Assembly (NCBI GenBank): GCA_001798455.1
Contig: MGSI01000093.1
Span: 560 to 8,031, forward strand
Length of the DNA: 7,472 nucleotides
From: Deltaproteobacteria bacterium RIFCSPLOWO2_02_FULL_57_26
Lineage (GTDB): Bacteria; Desulfobacterota; Binatia; UBA9968
Direction of reading: 5' to 3'
A model generated the notes under the pieces. That model did no database searches, was not told the origin of the DNA, and saw nothing but the letters and a program-made list of their open reading frames with translations. Position 1 is the stretch's first letter. Every line of letters starts with the position of its first letter. Made by a program: the position numbers and the translations under genes. Of the stretch, positions 1-5,826 are shown in pieces.

Positions 1-104
1 GCAAAAAATCGACCCCTGCTTTTTTTAGTTCTTCGCAAAGAAAGGAAAACACGAAGCTTTCATGAAACGGCGCCGTGGGTAATGAAAGAAGCCTCTGGAG
101 CAAG

Positions 105-317
105 ATGGTGAGATCGGAGCGAGCTATCATACGCTTAAAAGCTACTATCACCGATCATCCGTTTTTTCCACGCCATCTTTTTTCCATTGAGAATGGCCTC
201 ACCGCTGACCACCGGAGGGCAGGCCCGGAGCGGATGGAAGCCGAGATCAAGAAGCTCGGACTTCCAGTTACGTTCTTGAATCCGGAGCTCGGTAGGTTTT
301 ACACGTTTACGAAGTAA
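105..317 (+). CDS. Hypothetical small protein, 70 aa, convergent with gspC
   Basis: I do not recognise this ORF. The ATG at 105 is preceded by GGAG with a four-base gap, a better start than the in-frame GTG at 75, which has no Shine-Dalgarno. The product is basic and soluble, with no signal peptide or membrane segment. Its second half (GPERMEAEIKKLGLPVTF) could form a helix followed by a strand, and it ends FYTFTK. It converges on gspC, with only 37 bases between the two stops and no clear terminator between them. It may be a real small gene, the remnant of a longer one, or a chance ORF. Bases 1-104 to its left hold nothing I can name. Confidence 0.3.
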   Translation: MVRSERAIIRLKATITDHPFFPRHLFSIENGLTADHRRAGPERMEAEIKKLGLPVTFLNPELGRFYTFTK

Positions 318-354
318 GCAATAGTTCCGGCACAGGCGCTGAGAGTTCCTTCAA

Positions 355-981
355 CTAGGGGCTAGACCGCGTAGCGGGGACCTCTCCTGGTCTGGCGCGT
401 GGGATTCTGGACTGGGGTGGCGGGCTGAGCGGGGACGGAGCCGACGCTTTTTGTCTCGGCTCCTCTACTTTTCGGGAAAAATCGATCGTGAGTTCCACTT
501 TTGAGGCCCCCTTGCTGAAAACGACTCTATTCTCGTTAATTTCGGCCAACGCAAATCCTTCTATCGTATCACCCAGTTTAAGTCGCAGCATGGAGGGCGA
601 ACTTGCCTGCACCCTCGGAGCTGGGGTACGCACCGTGGATGGCTCTTGGAATATCGCATAACGTGTGTTCCCGAGTATCGCCGTTCCCACAAGAACCATA
701 CTTCGGATTCGTTGCAAAGCAACCGACGACGCTGCCCCTTCCTGCGTTTGACCCGCTCCCCTCTCCGGGTCGAAAAGGTTCTTATCTACGATGACCTTCG
801 TGCTTACAGACTGGGGGTCCGAAGACTCTTTCACCGCTTGCTCGGCGACAGGCAACTCCTTGCTTTTTGCTGGCTTAGGAAGATCCCAAGGCCCTTTTTC
901 CCAGACCCGATAGGTCCAAAAAAACACCAGGACCGTAGCCGTCAGGAGCAAAACGCTCAGTATGGACGCGCGCCTAAAAAT
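355..981 (-). CDS. gspC: T2SS inner-membrane protein GspC, short form without PDZ domain
   Basis: GspC links the inner-membrane platform to the secretin in the periplasm. From the proposed start, residues 2-6 carry two arginines, residues 7-23 form one hydrophobic segment, and a linker follows. The homology-region (HR) domain runs from about 60 to 160: KNLF at 67-70, LVGTAI at 97-102, AIF at 109-111 and LKLGDTIEGF at 134-143 fit the GspC pattern. Residues 170-208 are a proline/arginine-rich tail, and there is no PDZ or coiled-coil domain, so at 208 aa it is shorter than the classical proteins. The reading frame opens after a TAA and has no upstream ATG or GTG. I place the start at ATT (979-981) because GGAGGG lies six bases upstream and it restores the positive charges before the membrane segment. 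TTG at 951 is the conventional alternative but has no Shine-Dalgarno and cuts into the membrane segment. The gene is 94 bp downstream of gspM with its own promoter. Family confidence is good; the start is less certain. Confidence 0.8.
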   Translation of the reverse strand: MFRRASILSVLLLTATVLVFFWTYRVWEKGPWDLPKPAKSKELPVAEQAVKESSDPQSVSTKVIVDKNLFDPERGAGQTQEGAASSVALQRIRSMVLVGTAILGNTRYAIFQEPSTVRTPAPRVQASSPSMLRLKLGDTIEGFALAEINENRVVFSKGASKVELTIDFSRKVEEPRQKASAPSPLSPPPQSRIPRARPGEVPATRSSP

Positions 982-987
982 CCCTTA

Positions 988-993
988 CCCTCC
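988..993 (-). promoter_or_regulatory. Shine-Dalgarno GGAGGG that decides the gspC start
   Basis: GGAGGG on the minus strand lies six bases before the ATT at 981 and directly before the in-frame TAA that closes the frame upstream. No comparable site precedes the CTG (960) or TTG (951) alternatives. Confidence 0.6.
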
Positions 994-1017
994 AGGCCCA
1001 AACTTGCGACACAGTGG

Positions 1018-1046
1018 ATTTTAATCCCTATGGGGTTTCTGGTCAA
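1018..1046 (-). promoter_or_regulatory. Sigma70-type promoter for gspC
   Basis: On the minus strand TTGACC (1041-1046, five of six matches to the -35 consensus) is separated by exactly 17 bases from TAAAAT (1018-1023, five of six to the -10 consensus). Initiation would fall near 1011, giving a leader of about 30 nt that contains the GGAGGG. It sits in one of only two sizeable gaps in the operon, so gspC can plausibly be transcribed on its own. This is a motif match only; no start site has been measured. Confidence 0.55.
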
Positions 1047-1059
1047 ATTGGACTGAAAC
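1035..1059. repeat. Imperfect inverted repeat over the gspC -35 region
   Basis: GTTTC (1035-1039) and GAAAC (1055-1059) are perfect inverted arms, extended inward by GTC/GAC across a small asymmetric internal loop. The -35 hexamer of the gspC promoter lies inside. It could be an operator or an RNA hairpin in read-through transcripts from gspM. A match this short may also be chance. Confidence 0.3.
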
Positions 1060-1075
1060 AGACGCCAGCAGGGCT

Positions 1076-1768
1076 TCAGGCCGATGGCTTGGTCCCGCTC
1101 TTGCTTGGAGCTTTCCTCTCGTCGGCTTTAGTCTTGGCTTGCCCCGCTTCAGGCTTTGCGGGAGGTGGCTGGCTTCGGACAAACCCGGAGATGATCAGGC
1201 TCACGCGTAAGTTTTGCTCCAGGGCTTGTGCCGGCTGCTGCTGGGGGGCGGCAACGACCGGTCGGAACAGAGAGCGAATATTCAGCTCGTCCACAACCAA
1301 AAGCTTTTCTGAAGCCTCGATGCCTTTGACCAGGTTCACCAACTGGTCGATCCGACCGCTGACCTCCACCTGAATCGGGATCTTCGTAAAAGGACCCTTG
1401 ACATCCGGATTTATGACCCTCGTGGTAATGAGCTGGACGCCCTCTTTTCCTGCGAGCGCCTGCACGGCTTGCTGAAGGTCCGAAGCGCTGACCGAGGGCG
1501 TGTCTCCCGTGAGGAGGGACGGCTCGACCGCCGCAAGCTCGGCTCGAGCCGCCTCCAGCCCCGCGCCAACTGCCGCTTTTTGGTTCAAGTAGCGGAGGTT
1601 TTTCTCCAAAAGCTGGGGCTGCATCTCGAGCTCGGTGCTGACCCACTCCCTCCACTCCAAAAAAGGCCAGAGCAAAAGATAACGAGCCAAAACCAAAAGC
1701 AGAATGAAAAAGGCCGTGGCGGCAAGTGCCTTCTCTCTTTTGGATAATCTGGACAACAGGCGCTTCAT
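1076..1768 (-). CDS. gspM: T2SS assembly platform protein GspM, PilO-like
   Basis: GspM is a bitopic inner-membrane protein that pairs with GspL and supports pseudopilus assembly. The 230-residue product has a basic N-terminus (KRLLSRLSKREK), one membrane segment at about 14-34, then a helical stretch (about 38-80) rich in Glu, Leu and Ala that is likely coiled coil. A periplasmic ferredoxin-like domain follows (about 95-195), with the pattern VQLITTRVINPDV, IPIQVEVSGRIDQLVNLVKGIE and VDELNIRSL typical of GspM/PilO proteins. The last 30 residues (199-230) are a Pro/Lys/Ala-rich disordered tail. The start codon overlaps the gspL stop in an ATGA, implying coupled translation, and no strong Shine-Dalgarno is visible. 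The family call rests on fold pattern and position, since GspM sequences diverge strongly. Confidence 0.85.
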   Translation of the reverse strand: MKRLLSRLSKREKALAATAFFILLLVLARYLLLWPFLEWREWVSTELEMQPQLLEKNLRYLNQKAAVGAGLEAARAELAAVEPSLLTGDTPSVSASDLQQAVQALAGKEGVQLITTRVINPDVKGPFTKIPIQVEVSGRIDQLVNLVKGIEASEKLLVVDELNIRSLFRPVVAAPQQQPAQALEQNLRVSLIISGFVRSQPPPAKPEAGQAKTKADERKAPSKSGTKPSA

Positions 1769-3210
1769 GGATTTGCTGTCTTCGTTTTCGGCCGTTCGAT
1801 ATCGGCCCTAACCGAAAAGGTGTCGCGGTTATCGCGCCCCCGATTGGAGGGGGCGGTAAACTTCACGTTTTCAAATAGCGGGGATCGCTCCAGGAGAGGA
1901 ATCAAGTTAGAGGCGTTCTCGGCGCTTCCCTGCAACTCCACGCTATCGGTTCGGTAGCGCAGGCTCGAAAGATATGCGGTCGTAGGCACGATGCGCGCTA
2001 GCTCCTCGAGAATTTTCAAAATCTCCCCTTTGCTCCCGCTCAGCTCGGAGAGCGACAGCCTCTCTTTGCGCAGCCTGTTGAGCTGTTCCTCTTCGCGGCG
2101 CAGGGCCGCCACAGCGGGAGCGATTTTCTCATTTTCCTTTTGCAGTTGGCGTAACCGGATTTCGCCTTTTAAGGGGTAACTTCCTCCCCAGGCACATAAT
2201 CCAAGGATGAGGAGAGCGGTAATAGCGGCATTTAATCTGGAGAGCGCTTTGCCCGCTTCTCTCTTTTCCGATCCAGGAAGCAGATTTACTGAAAAGGTGG
2301 CTTCTCGTAGCCCTCGTAAAGCTGCGCCCACCGCAGGAATGAAGAAAGGATGGCCCAGCTCGTTATTGGCGCCCAACCTCGCGGTGCCCGCGGTTAGCAA
2401 GTTCTCGACCTGAAGCGATTCCTTTTCCCCCGAGAGAAGGAAATCCGCTACGTAGCCGCCCCACCCGAACAAACGAGGAGAGTCAGCCATACAGCGGTGA
2501 AAAATCTCCTTGCCTGTGCCGCTAATCCATTCGGCGTGAGGCAGCCAATGGTTAAAAAGAATCTCGGGCTCTTCGATCCATCCGTTGGCTCCGACATTTA
2601 GCCCGATCAAGTCCCAGGCGCCTTTTTGTTCCCCTAAGACGACAGCCGGACCTTTGATGTCGCCCGTGGAAAAGAGAAGGTAATTCGCAATCGCCGTAGC
2701 CGTGGTCTCTACCCCTTTCGGCCTTATGCCAAAGGCATCAAGAACGTCGAGAATCTCGTCCAGGATTCTCTTGGGTACGGCAAAGAGAAAGACGGGGATC
2801 TTGTCCCCTTTTTGACCCCCGGGCAGAAAATCGTAATAGACGTCTTCCCGGCGCAAGGGGATCTGCCTTTCGAGTTCATATTCTACCGCCTGAGTAAGGT
2901 TTTCCTTGGCGACCTGAGGGAAAGAGAGCTCAAGGGACATGACCAGATGTGGCGAAAGGCAAATATAAAACGGATCTCTGACAGGATCGAAGTGCGGTAG
3001 AAGGGTGCGGATCGCCTCGCTAAGCGCCTGCCGCCTCTGGGAGGGATTTTCACCGGGAGCGACCTCCGTCAGCTCCTGGGAGACCACGGAGATGGGAAAT
3101 AAGCTCTTCCGCATCCGCACCAGACAAAGTCGATCGGGCAACACAAAAAGGCCCGCGCTTTTAAGAAAGTCGGCGCGAGAGAGATCTTTAACCCACCGAG
3201 CGTAAGTCAT
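1765..3210 (-). CDS. gspL: T2SS assembly platform protein GspL, PilM-PilN fusion type
   Basis: GspL couples the cytoplasmic ATPase GspE to the membrane platform. The 481-residue protein starts with an actin-like (PilM/GspL) domain of about 300 residues, recognisable from LTQAVEYELERQIPL and VYYDFLPGG and the FAVPKRILDEILDVLDAFGI segment. SVNLLPGSEKREAGKALSRL then leads to one membrane helix at about 326-347. A heptad-rich coiled coil (348-392) and a PilN-like periplasmic domain (about 397-470; LEELARIVPTTAYLSSL, VELQGSAENASNLIPLLE) follow. It is effectively PilM and PilN in one chain, as in other GspL proteins. It begins 87 bp after gspK, the larger of two non-overlapping junctions apart from gspM-gspC, and has no Shine-Dalgarno before its ATG. 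It overlaps gspM by four bases. Confidence 0.92.
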   Translation of the reverse strand: MTYARWVKDLSRADFLKSAGLFVLPDRLCLVRMRKSLFPISVVSQELTEVAPGENPSQRRQALSEAIRTLLPHFDPVRDPFYICLSPHLVMSLELSFPQVAKENLTQAVEYELERQIPLRREDVYYDFLPGGQKGDKIPVFLFAVPKRILDEILDVLDAFGIRPKGVETTATAIANYLLFSTGDIKGPAVVLGEQKGAWDLIGLNVGANGWIEEPEILFNHWLPHAEWISGTGKEIFHRCMADSPRLFGWGGYVADFLLSGEKESLQVENLLTAGTARLGANNELGHPFFIPAVGAALRGLREATFSVNLLPGSEKREAGKALSRLNAAITALLILGLCAWGGSYPLKGEIRLRQLQKENEKIAPAVAALRREEEQLNRLRKERLSLSELSGSKGEILKILEELARIVPTTAYLSSLRYRTDSVELQGSAENASNLIPLLERSPLFENVKFTAPSNRGRDNRDTFSVRADIERPKTKTANP

Positions 3211-3222
3211 AAAATAACCACT

Positions 3223-3228
3223 ATTATA
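3223..3228 (-). promoter_or_regulatory. Perfect TATAAT -10 element close before gspL
   Basis: The minus strand reads TATAAT within an AT-rich patch, ending 12 bases before the gspL ATG. Initiation six or seven bases downstream would leave a 5' leader of only about five nucleotides, and there is no Shine-Dalgarno in the gap. The -35 region is poor (CAGTCA at a 15-base spacing is the best I find). It may therefore be a weak or activator-dependent promoter, or simply a low-GC patch that keeps the ribosome site unstructured. Confidence 0.35.
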
Positions 3229-3244
3229 TAGAATAACGGGGATT

Positions 3245-3271
3245 GACTGCTAGGGGATGAGTCACGCAGTC
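3245..3271. repeat. Inverted repeat in the gspK-gspL gap
   Basis: GACTGC (3245-3250) and GCAGTC (3266-3271) are perfect six-base inverted arms around a 15-base centre. They lie just upstream of the TATAAT, where an activator or repressor might bind. There is no following T-run, so it does not look like an intrinsic terminator. Confidence 0.3.
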
Positions 3272-3297
3272 CTCATTGCCCAGCCCTTCTCGGGTCC

Positions 3298-4347
3298 TCA
3301 CGACTCGATCCCTGGTATGTCCCGATCCACCCAGCGAATCAGTTGATAACCGGCCTGCTCTCCGACCAACCGGATCACCGCCTTGACCCGGCGCGACGCC
3401 ACCGTATCCCTGTGGCGCCCTACCGCCTCAATTGTAAGAACGGAAGGGTTCGTAAAAACAAACTGACGCAGGATCGCATCTCCGGCAGCGATCCCCAAAA
3501 TTTTCAGCAAATCTGCGACGGTTTTCTCGGACAGTTTTTTCCTCTCTTCCGCGAAGGCTCGGCTCTTGTCCAACGGCAACCCGACTAGCGCGCGGATGAC
3601 CTCGGCCGAGGCAGTGCGCAGGTTGATTCGGTCAATAGGGCTGTCGACACTGAAAATGTCCTTAAAGCCGATTTCAGACTCGGTCCCGTAGAAAAGCCCC
3701 AGGGTCATCCCCCTCACCCAAAGAAGCTCTTCCACCGTATCGAATGGCCCATTTTTGGCTGTATACGAGGGCGATAGAGAAAGGTAATAGTCACTTTCCG
3801 CCCCATTCGTCCGGTGAAGATCATCCTCATCCCGCCAGTCTAGAATAGAATCGACGAGAATGGATTTGCGGGACTCTTCAACTCCCAGGTTGGTGAAAAT
3901 GCGTCTCAGGGTGACGTCATCGACGCGATTGAGGCTGACCTTCCCCCCCTCATCCACCAAACGTACACGATAAACACCCTCTCCCAAATTTCCCTCGCTC
4001 CAGCTCCCGTCCGCAACCTGCCAGACTTGTGTCAGAGGAAACCCTGGACTAGCGGCTGGGTTTTCCAATGCTCGTCTTTCCAGCAGGCGAAAGAGCCCTT
4101 CCTGAAATCCCGCAAGCGCAAGATAATAGCTTTCGGACTCCTCTGCATAATGGTGCGCCGCCATCCCTTCCTCTCGCACGGAGGAGGAAAAATCAAAGGC
4201 CACGACAAACAGAAAGATAAAAATCCACAGCACGACCACCAGAGCAACACCGCGCTCATTAAGAGATTGCGAATTTCGGATCGCGGATTTCGAATTGCAA
4301 GATTTGCGATCCACATTTCGCATTTCGCAATTCGCAATGGTTTTCAT
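3298..4347 (-). CDS. gspK: T2SS minor pseudopilin GspK (pseudopilus tip)
   Basis: GspK is the large minor pseudopilin that forms the tip complex with GspI and GspJ. The ATG at 4347 makes an ATGA overlap with the gspJ stop, so I prefer it to the longer open frame that begins at 4461 inside gspJ. The product is 349 aa. The leader is residues 1-33, ending NERG, and the membrane helix follows (GVALVVVLWIF onward). There is no Glu at position +5 of the mature protein, as is usual for GspK. The alpha-domain signatures are clear: DEGGKVSLNRVD from 132, SILDWRDED at 167-175, GAESDYY at 182-188 and KNGPFDTVEEL at 198-208. The C-terminal half continues as expected for the family to residue 349. The leader is long because codons 4-28 are written in a degenerate heptamer repeat. 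Confidence 0.92.
   Translation of the reverse strand: MKTIANCEMRNVDRKSCNSKSAIRNSQSLNERGVALVVVLWIFIFLFVVAFDFSSSVREEGMAAHHYAEESESYYLALAGFQEGLFRLLERRALENPAASPGFPLTQVWQVADGSWSEGNLGEGVYRVRLVDEGGKVSLNRVDDVTLRRIFTNLGVEESRKSILVDSILDWRDEDDLHRTNGAESDYYLSLSPSYTAKNGPFDTVEELLWVRGMTLGLFYGTESEIGFKDIFSVDSPIDRINLRTASAEVIRALVGLPLDKSRAFAEERKKLSEKTVADLLKILGIAAGDAILRQFVFTNPSVLTIEAVGRHRDTVASRRVKAVIRLVGEQAGYQLIRWVDRDIPGIES
4265..4338. repeat. Degenerate heptamer repeat inside the gspK leader
   Basis: Read on the minus strand from 4338, successive units are ATTGCGA, ATTGCGA, AATGCGA, AATGTGG, ATCGCAA, an eight-base ATCTTGCA, ATTCGAA, ATCCGCG, ATCCGAA, ATTCGCA and a partial ATC. About ten units with a shared A-T-x-C/G-x core fill the first part of the gspK leader after ATGAAAACC. 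The pattern is related to the perfect heptamer in gspJ but much more diverged. Confidence 0.75.
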
Positions 4348-5000
4348 GGCGCTAAAACTGTTATCATGATCGGAAAAACCCGCCGGATCTCTTGCCCGCC
4401 TTCGTTGCGATAATTCAGCCGAACCGCCCGGGGAAGGCCATTCCGTTCCTTTCCGTCCCATTCCTCAAACCAGCTTTCCTCTCCGCTCTTAGGATCCTGA
4501 TACAGATAATCCATGTGAAAATCCCTGATCCCTCGGGCAAGCACGACCCTGTTCATATAGCCCGCTCCAGCCTCCTGGTCTTGAATGCGCACGGGGATCT
4601 CCTCTGCGAGAATCAAATTCCCGTCCTCCTCGCCTTCCAAAGAAATGCTGACCTTGGACATGCCTCTGCCCCCCATCCCTTGGGAGACAGCGGAAACAAA
4701 GGTAAGATGATCTGCCGCGCCCGAAAAAAAAATCGCCGGCTGCTGGGATGAGAGGCGGTAAGGGTAACCCGATCGAATATAACCTGCCAAAAGATCCTCC
4801 GTAGAGCGCAGATTCTGACTTACCTCAGAGCGAGCTTGGACTTTTTCCACTGCCCTATGGCCCACATAAAAGGCCCCGTAAACGATTAGCAGCAACAGGG
4901 TTAAAAGGGTCATGGCAATGCTTAATTCGATCAGAGTGAATCCAGCCTGAGATCTGCAATTCGAAATTCGAAATTCGAAATTCGAAATTCGAAATGTCAT
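4344..5000 (-). CDS. gspJ: T2SS minor pseudopilin GspJ
   Basis: GspJ is a minor pseudopilin of the pseudopilus tip, partner of GspI and GspK. It is 218 aa. The leader is residues 1-20, ending SQAG, cleaved before FTLIELSIAMTLL, which has the Phe at +1 and Glu at +5 needed for processing and assembly. The hydrophobic helix runs to about 45 (LLLLIVYGAFYVGHRA), and the rest is a beta-rich periplasmic domain with VRLNYRNEGG near the end. The start is the ATG at 5000, in an ATGA overlap with gspI; the stop overlaps gspK the same way. There is no other plausible start between this ATG and the cleavage site. The leader (FRISNFEFRISN) is encoded by a perfect heptamer tandem repeat, which is unusual for a conserved gene. 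Confidence 0.92.
   Translation of the reverse strand: MTFRISNFEFRISNCRSQAGFTLIELSIAMTLLTLLLLIVYGAFYVGHRAVEKVQARSEVSQNLRSTEDLLAGYIRSGYPYRLSSQQPAIFFSGAADHLTFVSAVSQGMGGRGMSKVSISLEGEEDGNLILAEEIPVRIQDQEAGAGYMNRVVLARGIRDFHMDYLYQDPKSGEESWFEEWDGKERNGLPRAVRLNYRNEGGQEIRRVFPIMITVLAP
4958..4995. repeat. Perfect AATTCGA heptamer array (5 copies) in the gspJ leader
   Basis: Five identical AATTCGA units (4958-4992) plus a partial AAT occupy the stretch just inside the gspJ start codon. The core TTCGAA is palindromic, so copies can pair with each other. Translated on the minus strand, three units spell one seven-residue cycle (FRISNFE), and no phase of either strand contains a stop codon. Confidence 0.95.
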
Positions 5001-5407
5001 GATCTCTTCTTCACCAAGCGCAAAGTCTTCATCTCAATTTGTTTCTCCCGCTCTCCGTCCCGGTACCTCATTTCAAGCGTAATCTCCTTCAACTCCCAAG
5101 CGCCCGGGGAAAGCCGCTTGAATTCCTCGCGGACAGGCGCAACGTTCAGCGTCCATCGATATTCCTCTCCAAAAGTCCCCTCCGCTTGACCCTCCGGGAC
5201 TTCGCGATGAACCAGAAATTCGTCCATCACCTGCCGCCCGTAGGTTACCGCCGCGGTTCTAGCGTAGCTCCTGGACCCTAGCCGAAGGCCCAGGGAGAAA
5301 ATCTCCAGGAGGGTCACAACCCCCAAGCCGACAATGGCCATGGCCACCACAACTTCGAGAAGCGTGAATGCCTCGCGACACTCGCCATTGAAGATTTGCA
5401 GCTTCAT
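4997..5407 (-). CDS. gspI: T2SS minor pseudopilin GspI
   Basis: GspI is a minor pseudopilin thought to nucleate the tip complex with GspJ and GspK. It is 136 aa. The leader is residues 1-13 (MKLQIFNGECREA), then FTLLEVVVAMAIVGLGVVTLLEIF with Glu at +5, followed by a short domain containing YGRQVMDEFL and YRWTLNVAPV, as in the family. The ATG at 5407 overlaps the gspH stop as ATGA, and a GAGGAAGG Shine-Dalgarno lies just upstream inside gspH. Its stop overlaps gspJ in the same way. The oddity is the residue before the cleavage site, Ala where prepilin-like proteins nearly always have Gly. The size and order leave little doubt about identity. Confidence 0.9.
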   Translation of the reverse strand: MKLQIFNGECREAFTLLEVVVAMAIVGLGVVTLLEIFSLGLRLGSRSYARTAAVTYGRQVMDEFLVHREVPEGQAEGTFGEEYRWTLNVAPVREEFKRLSPGAWELKEITLEMRYRDGEREKQIEMKTLRLVKKRS

Positions 5408-5826
5408 CGGGCCTTCCTCTGCACCACGACCACTCTACCCGTAAGCGGCTCCAACTGAATAATATAGCCGGACCCCTGGCGGGATGAAATCCCAATCTCC
5501 CCCCCGAGAGCGCTCCCGTTGGGAAAAAAGAGGAAGCGCCTTAACCCTTCCTCGGCCGGTTCCCCTCCCTCGATCCCGGTCTGATAACTGTTCTCAGACG
5601 GATTGAGAACGAGGTACTGGAGGGCGTTTTCATAGACTGCCCTGCGACGGAGGTCCCGAGCAACAGCAGCCAGCTCCAGGGCAGACTGTTTCAGTTCTCT
5701 CTCTTTGAGCCCTCGATCAATCGCCGGAAGGACAAGGGCGCTACTCAACGCCAGGAGCAAAAGGACGACCAGAAGCTCTAGCAGAGAAAACCCCCGCCTA
5801 TCTCTCCCAGCTCGTGATGTCAGCAT
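5404..5826 (-). CDS. gspH: T2SS minor pseudopilin GspH
   Basis: GspH is a minor pseudopilin that joins the tip to the GspG shaft. I take the ATG at 5826, with GGAAG six bases upstream, which gives 140 aa. The open frame extends further up to 6036, but there it lies inside gspG. The leader is residues 1-12 (MLTSRAGRDRRG), then FSLLELLVVLLLLALSSALV with Glu at +5. A periplasmic domain follows with LKERELKQSALELAAVARDLRRRA, typical of the GspH/FimT helix, and FFPNGSALGGEI near the C-terminus, also a GspH/FimT signature. It overlaps the end of gspG by 29 bp, so its leader is also gspG coding sequence, and it carries no inserted repeat. It ends in an ATGA overlap with gspI. Confidence 0.9.
   Translation of the reverse strand: MLTSRAGRDRRGFSLLELLVVLLLLALSSALVLPAIDRGLKERELKQSALELAAVARDLRRRAVYENALQYLVLNPSENSYQTGIEGGEPAEEGLRRFLFFPNGSALGGEIGISSRQGSGYIIQLEPLTGRVVVVQRKAR

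Noticed and set aside
1..60. Edge of a mobile element or dispersed repeat (CTTCG...CGAAG arms, GGGGTCG string)
   Set aside because: The arms are only five bases and nothing else of an element is in view. The window edge prevents a test.
318..354. Intrinsic terminator between gspC and the convergent ORF
   Set aside because: No GC-rich stem followed by a T-run is visible on either strand.
1021..1060. CRISPR-repeat-like string in the gspM-gspC gap (GTTTC start, CCCCATAGGGATTAAAA)
   Set aside because: It resembles some CRISPR repeats but occurs once, with no second copy or spacer in the window. The promoter explanation accounts for the same bases.
1149..1655. 168-codon minus-strand ORF inside gspM
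   Set aside because: It is an out-of-frame shadow of gspM with a Gly/Arg/Ala-rich product and no recognisable domain.
4348..4461. Longer GspK start at 4461
   Set aside because: The extension lies inside gspJ coding sequence, is not signal-like, and the ATG at 4347 makes a typical ATGA overlap.
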